A stretch of DNA of 64,000 bases from Uranotaenia lowii. Taxonomy: Eukaryota; Arthropoda; Insecta; Diptera; Culicidae. Shown here piece after piece: positions 51,396 through 61,865 of this stretch. A program made the position numbers and the translations under genes. The stretch is taken from contig NC_073692.1 of assembly GCF_029784155.1 (NCBI RefSeq), positions 19,036,126 to 19,100,125 of the forward strand, written 5' to 3'. Under the pieces are notes generated by a model that was not told the origin of the DNA, made no database searches, and saw only the letters and a list, made by a program, of their open reading frames with translations. The stretch's first letter is position 1, and each line of letters begins with the position of its first letter.

Positions 51396-51765
51396 AACAC
51401 AAAAATGACAAAAATAACTAAAATGACAAAATGACAAAAATAACAAAAATTACAAAGATGACGAAATTGACAAAACTGACAAAAATGACAGCGATGACAA
51501 AAATGCCCAAAATGACAAAAATATCAAAATTACTCAAATGACAAAAATGGTAAGTGTGACAAAAATGTCAAAAATGTCAAAAATCATCAAAATTACAAAC
51601 GTTACAAAAATCACAAAAATTGCAAAAATTAACAAAATAACAAAATGACAAAAATGACAACAATGGCAGAAATGACAAAAAATACAAAAATGATAATAAT
51701 GATTATAATGAGAATAATACAAAAATGACAATAATGACAAAAATGGCAAAAATGACTGAAATGTT
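51396..51765 (+). repeat. Degenerate TGACAAAAA, right flank
   Basis: Decayed units (TAACAAAAA, TTACAAAGA, TGACAATAA) trail off to about 51765. Confidence 0.88.
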
Positions 51766-51767
51766 TG

Positions 51768-51846
51768 TCAATTTCTTCTTCTTCTCTTTCTTCTTCTTCT
51801 TCTTCTTCTTTTTTTTCTTCTTCTTCTCCTTCTTCATTTTTTTTTA
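51768..51846 (+). repeat. TTC-rich pyrimidine tract
   Basis: About 80 bases of near-continuous TTC triplets with T-run interruptions directly after the satellite. Confidence 0.9.
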
Positions 51847-53385
51847 ATTTTGCGTTAAATTATTCTTAAACGACAACTATGAAACAGTAAACACCAAAAT
51901 TTGTTCACTAATTTCGCATGACAAAACTGTTTCACTGTAAATGACATTCTTTTGGTGTAGCTTTTTGAATCGGTTAAGGTCAGGTTGCTTGAATTTTTGA
52001 AATACCTATCCTGAGAACTCAAACATATATCACAGGCCGGAAATCTCAGGTGCTCAGGTTCATCAACCAACCACTCAAAGCGCAATTATCGTATTACAAG
52101 TTACACACCCTTTGATTGCCAATTTATCATCACTCTCTTTACTGCAAAGAGCTTACCACCAACCATAATTTGTTCCATAACACTTTCTCCCTTGGTGGCT
52201 GCGTTCCCACCCATCGATCAGCACATCTTTTGATTCGAGGTTTGAGTTTGGGCCCAGCAGACACATACGAAGGATCGGATCGAAAACAACTTACATTCAT
52301 CATCAAAAGTGCAGGCAACCTCCCACCCACCACTCCATTCACAGATCATAACAAATGCTGCAGCCCGGCAGCTCCATTGTAACGAGGCGCTTTTAGCGCT
52401 CATTTTCGGTCATTGCATTATAAGTTTCAACGATGATGATGGTGATGTTTTCGTGTCTGTGTGTTTGGGGGTGCGCCAATTCAGTAGCGAAGTTAGCCAA
52501 AAGCATGATTTTTCAGCAACATTTTTATGTTTCGTTCCTCCCAATGAATGCCCAATGCATAATGCCATATCGCGCCCGCCCTAATAATAGTATTTATTTT
52601 GGCCACTGCTTTACTAGGGTTCAATCAGCAAGCAGCACTGTTCGAACTTTCAACTTTTTCAATGGGATAAGCTATAGGGGAGGGCTGTAGCAGTAAGCCA
52701 AAGTTATGCAATTTATGTGCTGAAGGTTTTTTTCTATGAATTCTTCCTACTTTGTGCTACAGAATGTGAACCGAAAGTTTGCGGCTCTTTGTGGCCGCTG
52801 ATTGGGGGTCTTTTGGAGACCAAACGAAGTTATGTTTGCATCCAGGGGCTTATAATTTTGGCATAACTACCTAGAAGGGGAGGGATTGACCCTTCTGTTG
52901 CTAGTGATAAGTTTAGTTAAAATTATGGGAATTCAACTCAATGTTAAAACCCACTTATTAATTAAAAAAATAATGAAGATCTTTTTCTAAAGGATGGCAT
53001 TTAGCTAAAAAACAAAAATTAATTTTGGCAGTTATTCCTGCAATCTGACGGATAAATTATCGCAATTCGGCCCCGAAAGGGTTTAATAATTTTTCATACA
53101 GTTCAGTTCAGAAGGACATACGGCAAAAGTCAGCCCCGATTTTAGTTTGGCATTCAACCAAATCGCGTCCTACTTGAGTTTGACTTGAGAAACAGTTGCC
53201 ATTCAAAAAACCAGCTATGCAAAGCTACATGAACTCTCCCAACCTTGAGGTTGAATTTTTTTTCGTCGGTCCCCATTTTCGGTTTCAATCGTGATATATC
53301 AACGAGCCAAATTATTGATTTGAAGCGTGCGAAAGCTTAACTATTTTTACCGATCTGTGTTGAAATTCACCGTTATATTAATGTA
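51847..53385. other. Unique intronic sequence upstream of the recursive splice site
   Basis: No coding exon was identified. 52090-52700 is GC-richer, with CA/TC-rich words, and is repeat-free; it may hold regulatory elements. Confidence 0.45.
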
Positions 53386-53416
53386 TACTTTTTTCGTTTT
53401 TTATTTGCAGGTAAGC
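53386..53416 (+). promoter_or_regulatory. Candidate recursive splice site (zero-length exon)
   Basis: A T-rich tract (53388-53406, interrupted only by CG at 53395-53396 and A at 53403) ends in TTTGCAG at 53404-53410. It is followed without any exon by GTAAGC at 53411. This is the combined 3'/5' splice signal of insect ratcheting points, where splicing regenerates a donor. An A-containing branch-like word TTAAT lies at 53378-53382. It is on the same strand as the exon at 37352, about 16 kb into the intron. It is the only CAG|GTAAG with a pyrimidine tract I found on this strand. Confidence 0.65.
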
Positions 53417-53790
53417 ATCGAAACGTGACAGCTTTAAAAACTAGTGCTGGAAAAGGTAAAAAGTCTTAAACAAAGCTCGAATGCAGGACAAATGAAAGGT
53501 GGTTTTGCACTTTGATGTGCAATGTGTACTGTACCCAATGTTGCCCCAGCTAAGACTTTCTTTGAACTCGTTCGTCATATCCGTCCAAAAGGAAGAGAAT
53601 GATACGGCGAATGAACGAGCGACATCCACCAAGAAGTGTCAGCCAGTCATAAATGGGGTTTTGCAGCGAAATTAACCGAATAAACGATGCGGCACAACCT
53701 TGACATCGCCGGCCGGGTGGAAGTTTCACACACTTCACTCAAAGGGATAAGCAAGAAGGCTTTCCTTCTATTTTTAAGATGAAATTATAG
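53417..53790. other. Intronic, no feature seen
   Basis: Single-copy sequence without a supported exon. Confidence 0.5.
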
Positions 53791-53794
53791 AGAT

Positions 53795-55002
53795 ACTAGC
53801 TGACCCGGTAAACTTCGTTTTACCCGTTGCTTAATAAATCGTTGGAAAATGTTTGGAGTTCTTTAACTTCTTCGTGCTCGTGAATCAGTTTTCATGAAAA
53901 TCGACTTCAAGTTGTTCGAGTTTTGTCCCGTTTCTAGTTGATATTTTTAGGAGCCCCCCTTCCATAAAAAGTGAGATTCTTGAAACAATTATACAAACCA
54001 TCTCTGGACCGAAAAACCCTCGGATACCAAATTTCACTTCATTCCGACAGACCGTTTATACGTGATGGTGTTACAAAGAAAACGCCTCCATTTTTATATA
54101 TGAGATGAAGAGATAATTTTGTATGGGGACCCCCCTTTCATAAAAAGTGAGATTCTTGAAACTATTATACAAACCATCTCCGACGCGAAAAACCCTCGGA
54201 TACCAAATTTCACTTCATTCCGACTGACCGTTTATACGTGATGGTGTTTCAAAGAAAACGCCTCCATTTTTATATATAAGAAGATGAAGATATAATTTTG
54301 TATGGGAGCCCCCCTTCTATAAATAGTGAGATTCTTGAAACTATTATACAAACCATCTCTGGCCCCAAAAACCCTCGGATACCAAGTTTCACTTCATTCC
54401 GACCGCCCGTTCATACGTGATGTTATCACAAAGATAGCGCCTCCATTTTTATATATAAGAAGAAATGAAGAGATAATTTTGTATGGGGACCCCCCTTTCA
54501 TAAAAAGTGAGATTCTTGAAACTATTATACAAACCATCTCCGACGCGAAAAACCCTCGGATACCAAATTTCACTTCATTCCGACTGACCGTTTATACGTG
54601 ATGGTGTTACAAAGAAAACGCCTCCATTTTTATATATAAGAAGAAATGAAGAGATAATTTTGTATGGGGACCCCCCTTTCATAAAAAGTGAGATTCTTGA
54701 AACTATTATACAAACCATCTCCGACGCGAAAAACCCTCGGATACCAAATTTCACTTCATTCCGACTGACCGTTTATACGTGATGGTGTTACAAAGAAAAC
54801 GCCTCCATTTTTATATATAAGAAGATGAAGATATAATTTTGTATGGGGACCCCCCTTTCATAAAAAGTGAGATTCTTGAAACTATTATACAAACCATCTC
54901 TGGCCCCAAAAACCCTCGGATACCAAGTTTCACTTCATTCCGACCGCCCGTTCATACGTGATGTTATCACAAAGATAGCGCCTCCATTTTTATATATAAG
55001 AT
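53795..55002 (+). mobile_element. ACTAGCTGA-type element with ~180-bp tandem units
   Basis: It starts ACTAGCTGACCCGGTAAAC and ends TTTTTATATATAAGAT. The TATGGGxxCCCCCCTT word recurs near 54122, 54300, 54482, 54662 and 54842, giving six units (the first partial) with a period of about 180 bases. Each unit contains GTGAGATTCTTGAAAC, CCCTCGGATACCAA and CGCCTCCATTTTTATATAT. Several units are nearly identical (54481-54660 and 54662-54840), implying recent amplification. Start and end words are shared with 22838-24137. The class is unknown. Confidence 0.75.
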
Positions 55003-58000
55003 TTTTGAGCTCATCATGTCCCATGCTTCGGAGCAAAGGGGGAAGTTTCGGATGCTTCTTTTTGAAATTTGAAATTTTGAGTGACATTGACACTAACAAC
55101 TAAAAAAAATTAATAACAGTGATTTTCTGCTTGAAACATGGAGAAATATGAAAACCCCTAAATAATTCAACACAATTTTGGCTTCAGGAAACAGAAAAGG
55201 TTTATCAGAATAAGCCTTGATTTGAAAAAAGGATGGTGAATAGTATTCATTATAGATTGCGCACGTGGAACCCAAAGATTAAAGTCGAAAAACTTCTGCA
55301 CACAAAAATTTGCACATGTGAACATTACATTTTAAGCAGTTTGCTGAAAATTTTCATCTATGCATTCAATAGTTGTTCACAAGTTCACAGTCCTTATATT
55401 AAAAACCATTTCTATAACTTAAGTAAACGCATAGTACGAACTGATTTGCCCTGTTAAGCATAAGCGAACAAACTCTGGTATAACCAAGCTGCTGATAGCT
55501 TAGCGTTGTTCACACTTGCTTGAAGTAAAAATTGAAAAAAATCAATGAATACCTAAAGGATCATTTAATTATTGAAATTAGCTAAATATATAATATGAAA
55601 CGCGGTTATCTTTCCGGAAAAACCAACCAAACTTATCAAAAGAAAATTCTTTATCGTAACGGTTGAAATCCCAGGAAAATTTAACTATTTTCTTCTCCAA
55701 GCACAACCGAAAAGTAAATTAAAGTGAATAACCTTCAAACGGCTTTTTTTCTCTTGCTGGATTTTACGAACCTACTCAAATAAAAAAAAATCTAATCGAC
55801 ACAATCAAGAAATGCAAACAATGCCAAGAGTCAGCCAGTAGTGATGGTAACTTGGTTCCATCCAAAGCGCGTCAGACTAACAGTTAATTCGAGTATCAGT
55901 TATACCCTTCCTGCCACTGTCTTTACATAATCGTATATCTACTTGATTTCCTCACGTTTCTTGCGAAAGAAATCGGGAAGAGGGCTCGCAAAAGGTGAAG
56001 GAACTTTTCGGCAGTTTTGTCTTGCGGGTGACTTAATCCGTTCCCGGCGGAACGTGCTGTGATCCCGTTTTGGAAATGACAATTGGAAAAGTTAATATTT
56101 TTATCAAAAATATCTTCAAATGTTTATTTTTCTCTTTATTTGAAATAAAAATATATCTCAAATGAAGCATCCGAAAATATTGGGACAAATGGCAGGCTGT
56201 CGTGTCGTACTATATATTGTTGAAGATATTTTCATTCAATTCGGCCGGAACAAATTTCAAATCCTTCTTTTGTCACTCAGAGTTGAAACATTGTGAGGGG
56301 GGATAATGAAAAAATTATACGAAAAACAAATAAATTGGAATAAATTGCACAAAAGCTTGAATGAAACAAAATTGCATACTATATCATAGCACAAAACCTT
56401 TAAATCAAGTAATTTTTTTAGCGAAAAATCAAGAATACAAAAGATGAAATAACTCCCATCTTCCATTTTTTTTTTGTACTTGTAATCTTTCGGATATTTG
56501 ATTTATTTTTCAAAAGGATGATTAAAGTTCTGCATCAATCATAAAAAAAGTAGAACAAACTAGCTCCCCTTGAATATTTTCTTCAGTTTTATCTTTTTTT
56601 TTCAACTATACCCTCTGTCTATGATGAGTGTGTACGTTTGCAATTAGCATAAATTTACGGTTCTCTTTGCCTGAATTGACCATGAAGAACTTGCACTGTT
56701 TTTCTTCTACTAAGTCAGCTGCAGTTTGTAGTCTGTTATGTCTGAAAAAGATCAAACATGGAAAAAATAATATCCAGGAAAAACTTTGAAAATCTTGCCT
56801 TATTTTTTTTAAGCTAAAAATGTTCAACGTCAGAAAATTTGCGTTGGTCTGTAAATGAAAGAAATGTAAAAAAACTGAAATGGCTTTACTAAGAATTCCC
56901 ATGGATTCAGCCGATCTGTTGGATAAGTTAATCTATGACTGTGCAAAAATCCCAAATTTTTATTTCTAGTTCAAAAATTCTGATTATGTAATTCAAAACG
57001 AAAATCATGCAGTTTTTTTACGCGACTCGATAAAGTCGAAGACAGTTTTTTCACCACCCTTCTTCAAGAAGGAAAATCTGCTTCAGCGTTGTTGGAAAAA
57101 TCTTTCCCACATATTTTTTCCGCTTGGTACGTGATCAACATATTCTCATGATGTGCCTCACAGTTGCCTCACAGTTGATGATGCCCAGGCAGAAGGAGTA
57201 GCTGCTAAGTGGCTGGTTTGACATTGAAAAACGTAGTCTTGCGGTTAGAATTTGCATATCCAGCTGGGATTTCGTTTTCGCCACACTTGTTTGTGTGTGA
57301 ATCTTCGTGATAGCAGCACATATATACATTTATTTTTTCTATGGATAACCGGAAGCGTATACTTTTTCGTTTTTTTGCACATTGAATATTCAACTCTGAT
57401 TTAACATCACAAAATTTAAATTTAAGACTTCCCAAAAGTATTTTTAACCTAATATTCCGTACGCTTAATTTGTATTTTCTTAAATTTCATAAATTCAATC
57501 AACATTGTCCTTAGTTAATTTTTCCGTTCCACTTAGTTTCGATTCAATTTTCTTCGTCGCTTTTCAATTAGCTTCAGATTATCCCTTATTCGCAAACCTC
57601 ACATGACTCATGACTTCCAAAAGACCTAAAAATATACTTCATGCTATTTTTCCAACACAATACCTCAATCTATATGTATGTAGGTCTATTTTTCACTTTG
57701 CGGCTCTCAAACAACCATTTCAATCCAAACGATTTTCGCTTAGCCAAATTGTATGGCTCCGAAAAACAAACGCCAAGATAAATAAAATGTATGAATGAAT
57801 GACTGAATGAACAAACGAAAGAAAAGGGGGGCTTTTTCAGTAGTCCAACACACTTTCAATGAGGAGGTCGGCCATTTCCACTTTTCGCTGGCAAATTGTG
57901 TACAACATTGCTACTAACATATGTTTCACGGATCACGCGAATCGGTTGTAGGTTAGTTGTATTAAAATTTTAAACAAAAATACCCGAGTTATCTTTCCGA

Positions 58001-59290
58001 ATGGCGATCCTGCCACACATATGGATGAAGTCATTTGCCGGAATGACCTTATTTGGGTCGGAATTTTTGACCAATTTGTCCGGTATTAATTTGATGAAAA
58101 TTAAAAATAGGCACCGCTAAAATCGCATGCCGGCCGGAAGGCGCATTTCTCCAAAAAGGGGTACCAACAAGAAATCTCGAATGGGAATCCGCGATCCGTA
58201 GAAGCGTTAGTTGTTGTTATTGCTGGGGTGGCTGAGAGTCGTGGGTAAAAATGTAAACTCACGTAACCGTGAAAAGCCATAAATTTGTATGTGAGAAAGT
58301 TTAATAAATGCCAAGGTCTCCTCAAGCTCCTCGGCATGGTTGGCCCGTTTTCTCCGTTTGCCTTTATCGAGGTGCTGCCCCCGAAAAGCTCCAAACAGAA
58401 CCGCGGCCGATGAAAAGTTCACTAAACGAAGCTGTCATCGGAGGGAGGCAGCAGTGAGACTGAAATGGGGGAGGAAAAAGTCGTTGAGTTAATGGTTTCT
58501 CCTGGTTAATTTCTTGAGAAAAATTGCGGGAAATACGGCTTTCAAGGGTTTGTCGAAGACAATTCAGATAACGTGATGAAAAGAATTTTGCAAAATTTCT
58601 ACAGAATCCTTGATCGTTGATCGGGCAATCGAGTTTTATTGGCAAATAAATGTTTTCAAAATGATTTAACTTAAAAGTGTCCAAACAAAATGAAAAAAAA
58701 ATTATTGATCAATAGAGATTGTCGATACGTTGAAAAACTGTATAGTCTGATTTCAGTTTGTTTGTGACACATGTAAGTGTATAGGAACTTTATTGGCAGC
58801 AGATTAAAAAGCCATAAGCTTTATCAGAAGCGCTAGGAAAGCATTCAAAAGTCCGTTTCATGTCAACTTCTGGATGCCACATAAAAATGTGACAAATCTC
58901 TACGGTTTCGAAGATTGCAAGTTTCCTAAATTTTTTTTCTCTCTTCAAAAATTCTAGCAAAATTTGAAAAAATGAAAAAAAAAAAATTACAGATGAGTGT
59001 ATCGAGCTGGAGGAGACAAATAAATCTCGAATTTTCAAAAATATAATGTATTCTTAAGCTAAGTAAGCTTATTCTTCGCATAACTGCTTCGTAGAATACT
59101 CATAGACCTACTCAATCATAAAAAGTTGGTCCAAATTTCGATATTTTGAGTTATTTCTTGAGGATTGAAGTTCTGTCCAACTTTTGTAACACATGTCGTA
59201 CTTTTTAGGTCCTTGCTCCTACCATCCTACTGTTGTCCCGAAGTGTCCTACTTTTCCAACATTTAGTTTCTCGTTTTAATCTATTTAAAA
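55003..59290. other. Mostly unique intronic sequence
   Basis: No exon supported. 56260-56290 (AATCCTTCTTTTGTCA..AGTTGAA) is a scrap of the GAGATAGCGTCCAAT family. 57835-58500 is GC-richer and single-copy. The rest is AT-rich. Confidence 0.45.
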
Positions 59291-59293
59291 ACA

Positions 59294-59295
<2 letters not shown>

Positions 59296-59352
<57 letters not shown>
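59296..59352 (+). repeat. Microsatellite (TTGA)n, about 14 units
   Basis: An uninterrupted TTGA tetranucleotide run of 57 bases. Confidence 0.98.
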
Positions 59353-59454
59353 CAATAATAAGGCTGTGATAGTTTTTTTTCCAACATTTTTTCAGCAAAA
59401 ACTACTGAAGCACATCATCTCATTTCTCCTAACTTTCTTCTAAAATACACTATT

Positions 59455-61200
59455 CATAGCTTTTGATTATTAATTTAGAACCAAAATAGCTATACCTTTT
59501 TTCAATCATCGAAAAAAAATCGTATTTTTTGCAGTTTAAGAATTATTGACATTTGAAAAGGGTCAAACTTTTCAGGCCAATTTTTATGAAAATTGTTAGC
59601 TCTAAAATAACATTTCCTACAGAAATGTGGTCTTCTGGAAAGTTTTGAAGTATTGAATTTTTAGAAGAAAATATTGACAAAAAATATTTTCAAATACTAA
59701 ACTGAGAAAAATGCATTTCAAAAACTTTAACTCAATTTCCCAAAATCCGCTATCTCAGAATTTAATGAAATTTTTTTCTAAGTTGGGTAGTAATTAGTCC
59801 CATAAATCGTCCATACATTGAAACTTGTGCATATTTAAGAGAAAAAAGTTATAAGTTGAAAATCTGCACTGAAAAAATTAATCAAGGTACACCGGGGTAA
59901 GTGGGGACGATGGCTATTAAAACAATACTGTGAACTATTTTTTCAAACTTTTAATGCAGAATGTTAAATTTACTAGTAATCTATCCAATAACTGTAAAAG
60001 AGATACGGTTCCGACAATTGCGGATGTTTACGGTGACTTTTTGCAAATTTTCTATTTTCAACTACGATGTGGAGTTGATGTGCATATTTTTCAATCGCAA
60101 ATTTCTCGTAAACTAACTGTCTTTTGACAAAAAACTCTACACTGAAACAATCCTTACATTTAAAACAACCAATTAGGAAAAGAAACGACGGTTAAAAATT
60201 GAGAAAAAAGGGTTTATTTGCAAAAATCTAAAATTTTGTCTCCAAACCCTACCTAGGATAAGTGGGGACGGCTTTATACATACTTGATGTTTACACATTT
60301 TTTTCAATTTTCTCTCCTTCATTCAATACAATTTAGCTTTATTTAGCATTCATATCATGAAAAGTTTGGAAAAGTACTTGTTTTTTCTAAAATAAGTATT
60401 TAATTTCGATAATATCGGATTACACCCAATAATCATTGAAAGATGCCTTTTTAATAGTACACTATGAACTTTTTTTAAAATTTTGGACGGTTCGAGCAAT
60501 AAAGTAACGTATTCAACCAAAAAAACACAAATTTGTTGAAAATTTCCTGAGCAATCAAAGGGAAAATCTACCGTCCCCACTTAGTCCATAAAGCGGGGTA
60601 AGTGAAGACAGCAGCAGTCTATAACAATTTACGTGATAACTTTTTTCGCTTTGCGTCAATCAAGCTCATCTCTTCAGCATTTGTGAACAACATGTTCTGC
60701 ATCACATTGAACGCGATTTTATCAAAATTGACCAACTGCTGATTTTTTAATGATTTTTTAAAATTGAACTATACGAAAAACCGTCCCCACTTACCCCGGT
60801 GTACCTCACATGATTTTCAAAAAAAAAAAATCATTAAAAACGTTTTTGTTTGTAAAACTTTTTTCCCTTAAATATACACAAGTCGCATTGTATGGACGAC
60901 TTGTGGGCCTTTTTATTACCCGGTTTAGAAAAAAAAATTCATCGAATTCTGAATATTTTTGGGAAATTGAGTTTTAGTTTTTCAAATGCATTTTTTCTCA
61001 GTGTAGGATCCCAAAATAAAAATAAATATAATATATTTTTTTTTACAAATTTTATCATTTTTCCAAAATTCTCTCATGAACCACATTTGTGTAGGAATTG
61101 TAAATATCGAGCTAAAAATGTTTATAAAATGTTTGCCTGAAAAATTTGGCCCTTTTCAAATGTTAGTCTACATAATTTTCGGGAAAACTAAGTATGCCAA
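59455..61200. mobile_element. Foldback element split by a nested MITE
   Basis: The left arm (about 59540-59880) and right arm (about 60810-61180) are inverted copies. Matching blocks include ATTTGAAAAGGG, TTTTCAGGC, AAATGTGGT, CGTCCATACA and ATATTTAAG. The arms are 350-400 bases and moderately diverged. The centre is occupied by a MITE at 59885-60806. Outer ends and target duplication were not resolved, and no coding capacity is present. Confidence 0.65.
59885..60806. mobile_element. Nested MITE, TIR AGGTACACCGGGGTAAGTGG
   Basis: AGGTACACCGGGGTAAGTGG and its inverse CCACTTACCCCGGTGTACCT are perfect inverted ends, extending to 25 bases. Internal copies of the GGxTAAGTGGGGACG word at about 60253 and 60596, the second as GGGGTAAGTGAAGAC, suggest internal duplication of the end sequence. 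Length 922 bp. No target duplication is clear and there is no transposase. Confidence 0.78.
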
Positions 61201-61312
61201 GTTGTTTACTGGGTATGATCTTTATGCCCACAAAGTTTCTTTGAATTCTGAGAGATTCATGCCAACTTCGTGTCGATTTGACGTGAAATCCGTCAGATGG
61301 AGAATTGTGGAT

Positions 61313-61865
61313 TGAGGCTGAAGAGAGAAAATTAAGATCTGAGGTTTATAGATTGTGAATTGAAAGTTGGGTATTGAAAGTTGAGCATTTGTGATTGCGG
61401 AGTGAGAAGTAAGGATTGATGAGTGAGGGATAAGTAAAGAGGAGTGAGGACTGAGGACTGAAAGATGAGAAGTTTGAAGTGAGGAGTTTGAAGTGAGAAG
61501 CGATTAGTGAGTGAATGATGTTTGTGGTCTGAAGAGTAAAGAGCGAAAGATGACTTCCTCCCTTGTGTTCCAGTTGTCTTTGCGTCCAATACTGCACAGT
61601 GGGCCCGGCCGTGTCAAAATGAGTAGCAAATGTATTTTTGCTACTCACCGGGATGCTGACAAGATCTGGCTGTGTATGTATCATAAGCATAAACATAAGC
61701 ATAAGCATAAGCAAGCAAGAGTACAGAGCGAAAGATGAGGAGTTAGGAATACAAAATGAAAAGTGAAACGTGTAAGTGAAAAGTGAGCAGTGTCCCTGAA
61801 AATTATCACACTTTGTGAGAAGTGAGGAGTTGGAGGTGAGTAAGAGAGCTGAGAAATGAGCACTG
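61313..61865 (+). repeat. Degenerate GTGAGAAG/GTGAGGAG minisatellite
   Basis: Purine-rich words of 7-10 bases (GTGAGGAGT, GTGAGAAG, TTGAAAGT) repeat imperfectly on both sides of an insertion at 61554-61724. No fixed period is clear. Confidence 0.7.
61554..61724 (+). mobile_element. Short retroposon-like insertion with (CATAAG)n tail
   Basis: A 171-base segment of quite different composition interrupts the purine-rich repeat. It is flanked by a perfect 14-base direct repeat, AGAGCGAAAGATGA (61540-61553 and 61725-61738), the size expected of a target duplication made by LINE-type machinery. The 3' end is a run of CATAAG-like hexamers (from about 61681). An inverted word, AGTAGCAAA..TTTGCTACT, lies at 61622-61647. 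No clear A and B boxes were found, so it may be a SINE-like element or a 5'-truncated LINE tail. Confidence 0.55.

Noticed and set aside
49292..51446. Open frames of 538-702 codons on both strands (KTK, RQK, CLF, FVF repeats)
   Set aside because: Satellite of 9-base units; no start context, no non-repetitive protein sequence.
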